Shown piece by piece: positions 17,801-26,068 of a stretch of DNA of 64,000 nt. The notes under the pieces were generated by a model, which worked only from the letters and a program-made list of their open reading frames with translations, searched no databases and was not told the DNA's origin. Source of the DNA: Claveliimonas monacensis (GTDB lineage: Bacteria > Bacillota > Clostridia > Lachnospirales > Lachnospiraceae). The stretch's first letter is position 1. Each line of letters opens with the position of its first letter. Location of the stretch: contig NZ_JADCKL010000002.1 of assembly GCF_014982975.1 (NCBI RefSeq), forward strand, positions 372,001-436,000. Reading direction: 5' to 3'. Made by a program: the position numbers and the translations under genes.

Positions 17801-19267
17801 CTACACGCCTCCCTTCTTCTCTGTGACAACATTGAGCTTCTCGATCTTCTCATCCTCCGGCCCGGTCATTGAGCAGCCTTTCTCCTTGGCGTAGAGGATG
17901 TACTCGATGATCTCGTCCGTGATCTCCTCCCCCGGCGCCAGGATGGGAATCCCCGGCGGATAGCACATGACGAACTCACTGCAGATCCGCCCCTCCGCCT
18001 CCTGGATGGGGAGCTGTTCCTTGGGCGCGTAGAAGGACTCCTGGGGCGTCATCACCACCCGGGGCGGTATGTACTCCTGGGAGAGCATGCCTGTCTTGTC
18101 CTTCTGGTAACGCCGCTTGATGTCCGCCAGGGCGCTGACCAGGCGCTCCACCTCCTGCTTCCTGTCGCCGATGGACAGGTAAGCCAGCATGTTTCCCAGA
18201 TCCCCGAACTCAATCTGGATGTCGTACTCATCCCGCAGGATGTCGTACACCTCGATGCCGGCCAGGCCAATGTCCAGGGTGTGGACAGACAGCTTTGTGG
18301 GGTCGAAGGCATAGACGCTGTCCCGGTTCACCAGCTCATCGCCAAAAGCGTAGTAGCCGCCGATCCGGTTGATCTCCTCCCGCGCGTACTCTGCCAGCTC
18401 CGCTACCTTCGCGAAGGCCTCCCTCCCCCGCAGGGCCAGATTTCTCCTGGAGATGTCCAGGCTGGAAAGCAGCAGGTAGGAGGCGCTGGTCGTCTGGGTC
18501 AGATTGATGATCTGCCGCACATAGCCGGGGTGCATGTCCTTCCCCACAAGGAGGAGGGAGCTCTGGGTCAGGCTCCCGCCGGACTTGTGCATGCTCACCG
18601 ACGCCATATCCGCCCCTGCGGCCATGGCTGTCACAGGGAAGTTTTCCCCGAAGTAAAAGTGGGTGCCGTGGGCCTCGTCCACCAGCACCTTCATGCCGTG
18701 GCTGTGGGCCGCCTCCACAATGGTCCGAAGATCGGAGCAGATGCCGTAGTATGTGGGGTTGTTCACAAACACGGCCACCGCGTCCGGGTTGTCGCGGATG
18801 GCCTGCTCCACCTGCTCCACTTTCATGCCAAGGGAGATCCCCAGATGCCGGTCCACATCCGGGTTCACATACACCGGCCTTGCGCCGCACAGGACAAGGG
18901 CATTGATAATGCTCCTGTGGACATTCCTCGGCATGATGATCTTATCCCCCTTTTTACAGCAGGCCAGGGCCATGCTCTGGACCGCCGATGTGGTGCCGCC
19001 CACCATGAGAAAGGCGTGGGCCGCCCCGAAGGCCTCCGCCGCCAGCTCCTCCGCCGCCTTGATCACAGAGACCGGATGGCACAGATTGTCCAGCGGCTTC
19101 ATGGAGTTTACATCGATATTGACGCACCTGTCCCCCAGAAGCTCTGAGAGCTCCGGGTTCCCTCTTCCCCTCTTGTGCCCCGGCACGTCAAAGGGCACGA
19201 TCCGCATCCTCCGGAACTGCTCCAGCGCCTCGTAGATGGGGGCATCCTCCTGTACATATTTTTTCAT
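17801..19267 (-). CDS. speA: Arginine decarboxylase SpeA (Orn/Lys/Arg decarboxylase family)
   Basis: A 488-residue fold-I PLP decarboxylase of the short Bacillus SpeA type. DVPGHKRG near residue 27, DEAHG (198-202) and SVSMHKSGG with PLP lysine K228 are the key motifs. The downstream agmatinase makes arginine the most likely substrate, giving agmatine. Lysine or ornithine cannot be excluded from sequence alone. It is the first gene of a tight five-gene polyamine operon. Its 5' leader has an intrinsic terminator about 90 bases upstream of the start. Confidence 0.9.
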   Translation of the reverse strand: MKKYVQEDAPIYEALEQFRRMRIVPFDVPGHKRGRGNPELSELLGDRCVNIDVNSMKPLDNLCHPVSVIKAAEELAAEAFGAAHAFLMVGGTTSAVQSMALACCKKGDKIIMPRNVHRSIINALVLCGARPVYVNPDVDRHLGISLGMKVEQVEQAIRDNPDAVAVFVNNPTYYGICSDLRTIVEAAHSHGMKVLVDEAHGTHFYFGENFPVTAMAAGADMASVSMHKSGGSLTQSSLLLVGKDMHPGYVRQIINLTQTTSASYLLLSSLDISRRNLALRGREAFAKVAELAEYAREEINRIGGYYAFGDELVNRDSVYAFDPTKLSVHTLDIGLAGIEVYDILRDEYDIQIEFGDLGNMLAYLSIGDRKQEVERLVSALADIKRRYQKDKTGMLSQEYIPPRVVMTPQESFYAPKEQLPIQEAEGRICSEFVMCYPPGIPILAPGEEITDEIIEYILYAKEKGCSMTGPEDEKIEKLNVVTEKKGGV

Positions 19268-19354
19268 GCTTCACTCACTCCTTCCTGCAGCGCCTGCGGT
19301 CCCGCCGGAGGACTCTTATCCTGCCCGGGCGTCCCAGGGACTTTCCGGCAGAAC

Positions 19355-19393
19355 AAAAAAACGCAGGCAGAAGGGCACCTTCCACTTGCGTTT
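19355..19393 (-). terminator. Intrinsic terminator in the speA leader
   Basis: Minus strand: AAACGCA and TGCGTTT enclose a second stem GAAGG-tgc-CCTTC, and seven Ts follow. It sits about 90 bases before the speA start, with 346 bases to the next upstream gene. It could end the DUF47 transcript, or act as an attenuator of the polyamine operon. Confidence 0.7.
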
Positions 19394-19739
19394 CATCACT
19401 CTATCACAAATATACATACAGACACACCCGCAGAAAAATCCTTTCGCGTTTCCTGGTGTCATGTTATGGACAGATATGGGACCTTTTAGAGTCTATATAG
19501 CAAATATTTTTACTTTTACTACTCTTATTGACCGTTTCACAAGTTTTGTATGCCTTTTTGCACACTGGTTATAAAGTAACCAACTTATAAAATTTGAGCT
19601 TCTAACTCAATCAATAAGGCAGCCTGTCTCTCTGCTGCCGAAAAAATATTTGCATGGAAGCCATATCTGTTTTCCATACGTGTTTACTTATATCACATTT
19701 TTTGTAAACATGCAAGAAATATTTTCAGAAAAAACCGGT
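19394..19739 (-). other. Long AT-rich leader region between DUF47 gene and polyamine operon
   Basis: No gene here. On the minus strand I see GTTTAC-16-GTAAAC near the DUF47 stop, GGCAG...CTGCC as a small hairpin around 19618-19641, and AT-rich sequence with several short self-complementary tracts ahead of the terminator at 19355. No known riboswitch class is recognised. A promoter must lie here if speA is transcribed separately. Confidence 0.4.
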
Positions 19740-20363
19740 CTAGGAATTTTTCATCACAACCTCTTCCACCACGTCCGCCACGTGCTCGCAGGCGTCCGCG
19801 CACTTCTCCAGGTAGGTGTAGATCTCTCTCCAGGCCAGGATCTCCAGCACATCTCCCCCCTCCGTATGGAGCGCCCTCATGCTGGCAAAATAGATCCTGT
19901 CCGCCTGCTCCTCCAGGGAGTTGATGCGGATGATACTCTCATTCAGCTTTTTGGAGCGGCGGAAATCCGGGAACTCCTTCACAAGGGCACACACCTCCTC
20001 CGTGCAGGCGATGACGATGTCCAGCATCCTGAGGGCGTCCGGACGGATGGTCTGCACATTGTTCATGTAGATGCGGATGAAGACCTCCTCCGCCTTGTCA
20101 GTCAGCTCATCGATATTGTAGCTTAAGGATATGATATCCTCCCTCTCAATGGGGGTGATGAAGGCCTTGGCCAGCCGGTCTGTGAGCTGATGCTTCTTTT
20201 CATCCGCCTCGTGCTCGATCCGGTGGATCTCCTCCATATTTTCCTCCATTTTCGCCGGGTCAAAGGCCGTCAGCTTCTCCTTCAGAAAATGGGTTGCTTT
20301 TCTTGCAAGCTCCGCACACGCGGCAAAATTATCATAATAAAACGCGTCCTGTTTTTTTGACAT
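19740..20363 (-). CDS. DUF47/PhoU-like accessory protein of the Pit phosphate transporter
   Basis: A 207-residue all-helical protein of the DUF47 (TIGR00153) family, related to PhoU. It contains HEADEKKHQLTDRLAKAF and ITPIEREDI, the metal-coordinating helices, and the C-terminal WREIYTYLEKCADACEHVAD. Members are nearly always encoded next to a Pit transporter and are thought to regulate it. Here it follows pit by 31 bases. It is the last gene of the leftward K+/phosphate operon. Confidence 0.9.
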   Translation of the reverse strand: MSKKQDAFYYDNFAACAELARKATHFLKEKLTAFDPAKMEENMEEIHRIEHEADEKKHQLTDRLAKAFITPIEREDIISLSYNIDELTDKAEEVFIRIYMNNVQTIRPDALRMLDIVIACTEEVCALVKEFPDFRRSKKLNESIIRINSLEEQADRIYFASMRALHTEGGDVLEILAWREIYTYLEKCADACEHVADVVEEVVMKNS

Positions 20364-20394
20364 TGTTCTTTTCTCCTTTTCTCCTGTATTTTAC

Positions 20395-21447
20395 CTAAAA
20401 GACAGCCATGAATATCTTGGCCATCACAAAGCTGATAATGCCGCACCCCGGGAATGTGAAGATCCAGGTGAGCATCATGTCCTTCACCACATTAAAATTA
20501 ATGGCGGACAGCCGCTTCACCGCACCCACGCCCATGATGGCGCTGGTCTTTGTGTGGGTGGTGGATACAGGGATGCCGAACACGCTGGAGAGGAGCAGAC
20601 AGAAGGCCCCTGCCAGGTCGGCAGAAAAGCCCTGGTAGCGCTCCAGCTTCACCATGTCCATGCCCACGGACTTGATGATCTTCTCTCCTCCCACGCTCGT
20701 CCCAAGCCCCATGACGATACTGCACAGGAGCATGAGCCACACCGGGATCTCCATGCCGCTGACCGAATTCTGGCCGTTGCAGAAGGCGATGCCAAGGAAC
20801 AGCACGCCGATAAATTTCTGACCGTCCTGAGCCCCGTGCATGAAGCTCATGGCGGCGGCGCCCACGATCTGGGCTCCCCCGAAGAACCGGTCCGCCCTGC
20901 GCCTCTCCATGTTCTGACAAAGGACCGTAATGGCCCGGCAGATGACCCAGCCGGTGATAAATCCGAGAGCCAGGCTCAGCACAAGGCCGTAGATGACCTT
21001 GACCCACTCCGCCCCGTTGATGCCGCCCACGCCGCCCTGGATGGCGATGGCGGCGCCGGATATACCCGCAATGAGACTGTGGCTCTCACTGGTCGGAATG
21101 CCGAAGACCGAAGCGGCCACACTGTACACCACGATGGAGATGAGGGCCGCGCACAGGGCCACCAGAGCCTCCTGGGTATTGCTGCCGAAGTCCACCATGT
21201 TGCTTATGGTGGATGCCACGGAGCTGTTGATCTGGGTCATGACAAACACACCCAGAAAATTGAAGGCCGCACTCATCATGATAGCCGTGCGGGCCGGCAG
21301 ACATCTCGTCGTCACGCAGGTGGCGATGGCGTTGGGCGCGTCCGTCCATCCGTTGACGAAGATCACGCCCAGCGTCAGGAGCAGCGTAATGACAAGGACC
21401 GGGCTGCCGGACATGGCATCCAGGAAATAACTTAACGAAACATCCAT
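20395..21447 (-). CDS. pit: PiT-family inorganic phosphate transporter
   Basis: A 350-residue membrane protein with about ten helices and the duplicated PiT signature: GWTDAPNAIATCVTTRCL in the first repeat and GIPVSTTHTKTSAIMGVGAV in the second. It imports metal-phosphate with protons or sodium. I chose the ATG at 21447, preceded by GGGAGGG. A start at 21489 would overlap ktrA without a better site. The following DUF47 gene is its usual partner, and ktrB-ktrA precede it in the same direction. Confidence 0.92.
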   Translation of the reverse strand: MDVSLSYFLDAMSGSPVLVITLLLTLGVIFVNGWTDAPNAIATCVTTRCLPARTAIMMSAAFNFLGVFVMTQINSSVASTISNMVDFGSNTQEALVALCAALISIVVYSVAASVFGIPTSESHSLIAGISGAAIAIQGGVGGINGAEWVKVIYGLVLSLALGFITGWVICRAITVLCQNMERRRADRFFGGAQIVGAAAMSFMHGAQDGQKFIGVLFLGIAFCNGQNSVSGMEIPVWLMLLCSIVMGLGTSVGGEKIIKSVGMDMVKLERYQGFSADLAGAFCLLLSSVFGIPVSTTHTKTSAIMGVGAVKRLSAINFNVVKDMMLTWIFTFPGCGIISFVMAKIFMAVF

Positions 21448-21472
21448 AAACCTTTTCCCTCCCGCCTGCTGT

Positions 21473-22135
21473 TTACAGGCTTTCCTCAAATGTATTGATA
21501 TTGTCAGCCTTTCCGATGACTACGATGATGTCGCCGTCCTTAAGCTGGTAATCAGGCTGCACCTCTATGGTAGTCTCGCTGCCGCTCTCTATGGCAATGA
21601 TGTTCAGGCCGTATTTCCGCCGGAGCTGGATCTGCTCCACGGTTTTTCCCACCATCCTCTCCGGGATGCGGATCTGTGTGATCTGCACGCTGTGGTCCAG
21701 GGGGATATAGTCCAGGAAATTCCCGGACAGAAGCCGGCGTCCCAGACGCAGTGCCATATCCCGCTCCGGGTAGACCACCTCGGCGCCCAGCTTTTTCAGC
21801 ACAGCGCCCTGCTCCGGCGACAGCGCCTTGGCGATGACTCTGGGAACTCCCATCTCTATCACGCTCATGGTAGTCAGGACGCTGACATCCACCTTCTCGC
21901 CAATGCAGACGATGACCACGTCGCAGTTGTGGATACCCGCCTCCCTCAGCGCCTCCATGCTCAGGTCATTTGTCACAAAGGCATAGTCTGTATAATTTCG
22001 CATTTCCCGTATGGAGCTCTCCTCCCGGTCCATGACGATGACGTCATTGTCGGACTCTGCCAGCGTCACGGCAAGTGCCATGCCGAAGCGTCCCAGACCA
22101 ATGACTCCGTATGTTAATTTCGATTTTTTCCTCAT
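21473..22135 (-). CDS. ktrA: KtrA/TrkA-type potassium uptake regulator (RCK protein)
   Basis: A 220-residue cytosolic gating subunit. The RCK-N Rossmann domain opens with YGVIGLGRFGMALA and has the acidic MDREE end of beta-2, typical for NAD(H)/ATP/ADP binding. The RCK-C domain (about residues 135-220) has VGKTVEQIQLRRKYGLNIIA. I chose the ATG at 22135, preceded by GAGGAG. The longer frame to 22285 lies in ktrB. It gates the KtrB channel encoded 16 bases upstream. Confidence 0.92.
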   Translation of the reverse strand: MRKKSKLTYGVIGLGRFGMALAVTLAESDNDVIVMDREESSIREMRNYTDYAFVTNDLSMEALREAGIHNCDVVIVCIGEKVDVSVLTTMSVIEMGVPRVIAKALSPEQGAVLKKLGAEVVYPERDMALRLGRRLLSGNFLDYIPLDHSVQITQIRIPERMVGKTVEQIQLRRKYGLNIIAIESGSETTIEVQPDYQLKDGDIIVVIGKADNINTFEESL

Positions 22136-22151
22136 GATTTTTTCTCCTCTA

Positions 22152-23465
22152 TCAGCCGATGGCAATATTCTCCTCTGAGTAGCGTATCTTCGGTTCCGGA
22201 TGGCTGATCCAGATAGTGAGGAGCGTAAACGCTCCCAGCCTTCCGATAAACATGACAAAGATAATGACGATCTTGGCCGCCACACTTAAGCCAGGCGTGA
22301 TGCCCGTGGAAAGTCCTACCGTTCCAAAAGCGGACACCACCTCAAAGAACACCTGGATAAACGTGCGGTCCGGCTCCAGCACACACAGAAGGAAGGTGGC
22401 CACGCACACCACCATCATGGACAGCACCGTGATCATGCTGGCTTTTGAAATATTCTGCCGGGAAATACTTCTCCGGAACGCGCAGACATTTTTCTTCACA
22501 CATGCGCTCCTGGCCGCCTGGAACAGCACAAAGAAGGTGCTGGTCTTGATACCGCCTCCGGTGGATCCCGGCGAAGCGCCGATGAACATGAGCACGCACA
22601 GGACGAAAAGTCCGGCGTTCGTGAAATCTCCGATGGCATAGGTGGAAAATCCCGCCGTCCTGGCCGACACGCTCTGGAAAAACGCTCCCAGCCAGGAAAT
22701 ATCCTCCGTGGCCTTTAAAAGCAGCGTGCCCGCGATGATCAGCACAATGCTTGTGGAGATGACCACCTTGGAGTGGAAGGACAGCTTTTTAAAGCACCTT
22801 TTCTTTGCAATGTCCATAATGACCAGAAAGCCCAGGCCGCCGAATATGATCAGCCCGGCCGTGGTCAGGTTCAGAAGGACGCTGTCCTGGTAAATGGTCA
22901 GGTTCCGAAGGCCTCCCAGGATGTCAAATCCCGAGTTGTTGAAGGCCGCAATGGAGTGGAAAATGCTGATCCCCACCGCGTGGAGCGGCTCATGGTCCCG
23001 GCTGAACACAGGGTAGCTTAAGATAGCCCCGGCCGCCTCAAAGAGAAGCGTCATCAGGAGGACAGACCGTATGAGGCGCACCATCCCCTTGTAACTATCC
23101 ACGTTCAGGGCTTCCTTCACGAGAAGCCTTGTCTTGATACTCACCCGCTTTCCTGCCGCCAGCATCAGTCCCACGCCCACCGAGGTCACTCCCAGGCCGC
23201 CGACCTGTATCAGCAGAGCCACCAGTCCCTGCCCGAAGGCCGTAAAATGGTCCGCCGTGTCGATGGCGATCAGCCCCGTCACACAGACAGCGCTTGTGGA
23301 TGTAAACAGCGCGTCGATGAAGGACACATGCACTCCGTCCTTCACGGATACAGGCAGACACAAAAGCACGGCCCCCAGAAGGATCACTGAGGCAAAGCCT
23401 ATCGCTATCAGCCGCCCGGCAGGCTGTCTCTTAAAAAATCCGATAAGTGTTATTCTGCTTTTCAT
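22152..23465 (-). CDS. ktrB: KtrB/TrkH-type potassium channel-transporter
   Basis: A 437-residue membrane protein with four M1-P-M2 repeats. The selectivity-filter loops are visible: SAVCVTGL, FNNSGFD, SARTAGFST and FGTVGLSTG. The ATPGSTGGGIKT-like segment (GASPGSTGGGIKT) between repeats three and four is the intramembrane gate region. Length and lack of long cytosolic parts favour KtrB over TrkH. It is first in the ktrB-ktrA-pit-DUF47 run. Confidence 0.93.
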   Translation of the reverse strand: MKSRITLIGFFKRQPAGRLIAIGFASVILLGAVLLCLPVSVKDGVHVSFIDALFTSTSAVCVTGLIAIDTADHFTAFGQGLVALLIQVGGLGVTSVGVGLMLAAGKRVSIKTRLLVKEALNVDSYKGMVRLIRSVLLMTLLFEAAGAILSYPVFSRDHEPLHAVGISIFHSIAAFNNSGFDILGGLRNLTIYQDSVLLNLTTAGLIIFGGLGFLVIMDIAKKRCFKKLSFHSKVVISTSIVLIIAGTLLLKATEDISWLGAFFQSVSARTAGFSTYAIGDFTNAGLFVLCVLMFIGASPGSTGGGIKTSTFFVLFQAARSACVKKNVCAFRRSISRQNISKASMITVLSMMVVCVATFLLCVLEPDRTFIQVFFEVVSAFGTVGLSTGITPGLSVAAKIVIIFVMFIGRLGAFTLLTIWISHPEPKIRYSEENIAIG

Positions 23466-23493
23466 TTTTTACTCCTGTTTTCTGCAAGTGATG

Positions 23494-23931
23494 TCACATT
23501 GTCAGCAAAACAGCTTCTCTCTTTTTTCCATCTTTCTGATACAGGATAAATAGATCGCACAGAAACCGTGCAGGAAGATATGGGTCCGGCTTCAGGAGCA
23601 CCGCCTTTTTCCTCATGCGGGCGCACAGGAACAAAGCTGCCAGAGCAGGACAGCACAGCCACGTCAGCCACTGCCCTCTGCCAGCGCCATGCTTTGTACG
23701 CCCTGCCGCCGCGCTCACCAGGGTCCCCCCTGTCTTATGGAGGGCGCTGTCGTCCAGACACACGTCATACAGGCTCATCCCGCAGGAGTTGTCTATATGA
23801 CAGATACCGGCGTGTGTGCCGGTGGGCGGTACATCTGAAGCCTCTCCTCTTAGAAAAAGGCTGGAAGGCGCGGCCACACAGATGATGGCCATTGCTATGA
23901 TCAACATGACTGTTCTGAGTTTGCGGTGCAT
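23494..23931 (-). CDS. Small membrane protein of unknown function
   Basis: A 145-residue protein I do not recognise. It starts with a positively charged, hydrophobic signal-like segment (RTVMLIIAMAIICVAA), has a Cys-containing loop (GICHIDNSCGMSLYDVC) probably outside the membrane, then a second hydrophobic segment (WLCCPALAALFLCA) and a basic cytoplasmic tail. AGAGAGGG precedes the ATG. It lies 28 bases upstream of ktrB on the same strand and may be cotranscribed. The extracellular cysteines could form a disulfide. Confidence 0.5.
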   Translation of the reverse strand: MHRKLRTVMLIIAMAIICVAAPSSLFLRGEASDVPPTGTHAGICHIDNSCGMSLYDVCLDDSALHKTGGTLVSAAAGRTKHGAGRGQWLTWLCCPALAALFLCARMRKKAVLLKPDPYLPARFLCDLFILYQKDGKKREAVLLTM

Positions 23932-24083
23932 CTTTTACAGCCCTCTCTTACAAGAAATTTTACATTCATTTCACAGTAGCAAACAATACTTCTTATATCA
24001 TTAATTTTCCCGGCTGTCAAGCACCAGAACAGAAGAACGGCCGGGCACCGCGTTCCGCAGCGTCCGACCGCTCAAAAAATAAA

Positions 24084-24163
24084 TGCGGATGACAGGAATC
24101 GAACCTGCACACCGAAGTACCAGATCCTAAGTCTGGCGCGTCTGCCAGTTCCGCCACATCCGC
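24084..24163 (-). tRNA. tRNA-Leu (anticodon TAG)
   Basis: Acceptor stem GCGGATG/CATCCGC with discriminator A. The anticodon arm CCAGA-CTTAGGA-TCTGG gives TAG. The variable arm is short for a leucine tRNA. Last of the seven-tRNA cluster and separated from the others by a terminator. Confidence 0.93.
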
Positions 24164-24174
24164 AGGATGAAAAA

Positions 24175-24199
24175 ACACGCAGCCTTTTTAGCTGCGTGT
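24175..24199 (-). terminator. Intrinsic terminator inside the tRNA cluster
   Basis: Minus strand: ACACGCAGC-taaaaag-GCTGCGTGT, a perfect nine-bp stem, followed by a run of six Ts. It lies between tRNA-Lys and tRNA-Leu, so tRNA-Leu needs readthrough or its own promoter. Confidence 0.8.
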
Positions 24200-24202
24200 C
24201 AG

Positions 24203-24275
24203 TGAGCGTGCGGGGATTCGAACCCCGGACAACTTGATTAAAAGTCAAGTGCTCTACCACCTGAGCTACACGCCC
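24203..24275 (-). tRNA. tRNA-Lys (anticodon TTT)
   Basis: Acceptor GGGCGTG/CACGCTC with one G-U pair and discriminator A. D arm AGCTCAGGTGGTAGAGC, anticodon loop CTTTTAA, T arm with GGTTCGAATCC. Standard 73-base bacterial tRNA. Confidence 0.95.
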
Positions 24276-24285
24276 ATACATAAAA

Positions 24286-24357
24286 CTGGGCTAGTTGGAT
24301 TCGAACCAACGAATGCAGGAGTCAAAGTCCTGTGCCTTACCGCTTGGCGATAGCCCA
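24286..24357 (-). tRNA. tRNA-Gln (anticodon TTG)
   Basis: Acceptor TGGGCTA/TAGCCCA with discriminator G. Anticodon stem CAGGA-CTTTGAC-TCCTG gives TTG. The weak first pair U1-A72 is the known identity feature of glutamine tRNAs. Confidence 0.95.
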
Positions 24358-24375
24358 ATAGCCCTTTCGGGTAAA

Positions 24376-24450
24376 GGTGGATACAGGGATTCGAACCCTG
24401 GGCCTCCAGAGCCACAATCTGGCGCGCTAACCAACTGCGCTATACCCACC
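24376..24450 (-). tRNA. tRNA-His (anticodon GTG)
   Basis: The eight-pair acceptor includes the histidine-specific extra G-1 opposite C73. Anticodon stem CCAGA-TTGTGGC-TCTGG gives GTG. T arm GGTTCGAATCC. Confidence 0.95.
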
Positions 24451-24545
24451 ATATACTATTATCTCCATACACCAGGCCTCTTATCAAGGCATTATGGACC
24501 GACCCGCCACAACCATGACACATGTCCTGTCTGTGAACGTGTCAA

Positions 24546-24619
24546 CGAGCCTGGGGGGATTCGAACCCTCGACCTACGGCTTAGAAGGCCGTTGCTCTAT
24601 CCAGCTGAGCTACAGACTC
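24546..24619 (-). tRNA. tRNA-Arg (anticodon TCT)
   Basis: Acceptor GAGTCTG/CAGGCTC with one T-G pair and discriminator G. Anticodon stem ACGGC-CTTCTAA-GCCGT gives TCT, reading AGA/AGG. Confidence 0.95.
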
Positions 24620-24661
24620 AAATACAGTTCTCAAGGCTTGTCCGTGTAACTGCCCCAAGAA

Positions 24662-24732
24662 AGCGGGTGATGGGAATCGAACCCACGTATCCAGCTTGGA
24701 AGGCTGGTGTTCTACCATTGAACTACACCCGC
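24662..24732 (-). tRNA. tRNA-Gly (anticodon TCC)
   Basis: Acceptor GCGGGTG/CACCCGC with discriminator T. Anticodon stem CCAGC-CTTCCAA-GCTGG gives TCC, reading GGA/GGG. The 71-base length is usual for glycine tRNAs. Confidence 0.95.
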
Positions 24733-24743
24733 ATATGTGATGA

Positions 24744-24818
<75 letters not shown>

Positions 24819-24858
24819 AGGCCTATTCACTTGTGCGCACTCACATGGCACGAGAATA

Positions 24859-24887
24859 ATTATATCTGAACCTTCTTCCGATGTCAA
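24859..24887 (-). promoter_or_regulatory. Consensus promoter of the tRNA cluster
   Basis: Minus strand: perfect TTGACA (24882-24887), 17-bp spacer, perfect TATAAT (24859-24864), with an AT-rich UP-like tract (A and T runs) just upstream of the -35 box. This is the strength expected for stable RNA transcription. Confidence 0.88.
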
Positions 24888-24926
24888 CAACTTTTTTTAT
24901 TTTTTCATCCGGATCCGATAACAGCC

Positions 24927-25409
24927 TCACACAAGGTATCTTATCTCATAGAATGCTCTGCCCTCCGGGTCCATCTCCATCATAATATAACTGGGTTTTC
25001 TCCCCTTCTGCCTGGGGTAGGAGATACTGCCCGGATTCAGTGTCACAAGGTCCGCTTCTATCGTGAGGGCAGGCATGTGGGTGTGGCCGTACATGACAAT
25101 GTCTGCTCCCCGGCCTCTCGCCTCCGCCTTCAGCTTGTCCTCATTCATTCCAACAAAGTAGCCATGCCCGTGGGTGATAAAGACATGGTGATCCCCGATG
25201 AAAAATTCTTCTTCCCAGGGCAGATCGGAGAAGAAGTCATTGTTTCCGCTCACCATATGCACCGGACAGCCGGCTATCGCCTCAATATAGTCCGCTCTCC
25301 CTTCCACATCACCCAGATGGATCAGCATATCGATGGGTCCCTCCATCTGCAGCACTCTTTCCAGATTTCCATGGGCCTTGTGTGTATCACTTACGATCAG
25401 TATCCTCAT
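24927..25409 (-). CDS. MJ0936/YfcE-type metallophosphoesterase
   Basis: A 160-residue calcineurin-like phosphodiesterase with motifs SDTHKAHGN, LIHLGDVEG, VSGNNDFF, ITHGHGY and MYGHTH. Its relatives hydrolyse phosphodiesters with Mn2+ or Ni2+, and the biological substrate is unknown. It shares the fold but not close sequence with the YfcE at 3245-3790. It is the last of three genes read leftward (THUMP methyltransferase, RdgB, this), a common clostridial order. Confidence 0.9.
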   Translation of the reverse strand: MRILIVSDTHKAHGNLERVLQMEGPIDMLIHLGDVEGRADYIEAIAGCPVHMVSGNNDFFSDLPWEEEFFIGDHHVFITHGHGYFVGMNEDKLKAEARGRGADIVMYGHTHMPALTIEADLVTLNPGSISYPRQKGRKPSYIMMEMDPEGRAFYEIRYLV

Positions 25410-25439
25410 TTGACCATTCCTTCTCCAACTATTCTGTGC

Positions 25440-26066
25440 CTACCGGCCTTCCTCCAGCCGCTCTTCCATGATCCTGCGCATCTTTCTCAGCCCCTCGCCC
25501 CGGTGGCTGAGAGAATTCTTTTTCTCCGGGGACAGCTGGGCGCTTGTACAGCCGTACTCCGGCAGGAAGAAGATTGGATCATAGCCAAACCCGTTCTCTC
25601 CTGCGATCTCATGGCCGATGCGTCCCTCCATCGTTCCCCGCACCACTTCCTCCGTGCCGTCAGGAAAAGCGGCGGCAATGGCACATACAAAGCGGGCGGT
25701 TCTCTCCTCGTCAGGCACGCCTTCCAGTCTTTCAAGCAGCGCATTGTTCTTGATATCGTAGGATGTGTCCGTTCCCATATAGCGGGCGGAGTAAATACCC
25801 GGCTCCTTGTTCAGGTGATCGATCTCCAGTCCTGAGTCGTCAGCCAGGATAACCGCGTCTTTGTTCTCCTCCATCCCGGCGGCAATGCTGCGCACTGCTC
25901 TGGCCTTGATCAGGGCGTTCTCCTCAAAGGTGGTCCCGTTTTCTTCCGGATCTGCCTGGATCCCCGCCTCCTTCTGGGACAGGATCTCCATGCCAAGGTC
26001 TGACAGGATCTGCCGGATCTCCACCATTTTATTCTCATTGCCTGTGGCAAATATAATCTTTTTCAT
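25440..26066 (-). CDS. rdgB: RdgB/HAM1 non-canonical purine NTP pyrophosphatase
   Basis: A 208-residue housecleaning enzyme that hydrolyses dITP, ITP and XTP to the monophosphates. IFATGNENKMVEI at the N-terminus binds the triphosphate. LADDSGLEIDHL and the C-terminal SHRGEGLRKM are family signatures. It starts two bases after the preceding methyltransferase stop, and the phosphoesterase follows after 30 bases. Confidence 0.95.
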   Translation of the reverse strand: MKKIIFATGNENKMVEIRQILSDLGMEILSQKEAGIQADPEENGTTFEENALIKARAVRSIAAGMEENKDAVILADDSGLEIDHLNKEPGIYSARYMGTDTSYDIKNNALLERLEGVPDEERTARFVCAIAAAFPDGTEEVVRGTMEGRIGHEIAGENGFGYDPIFFLPEYGCTSAQLSPEKKNSLSHRGEGLRKMRRIMEERLEEGR

Positions 26067-26068
26067 CT

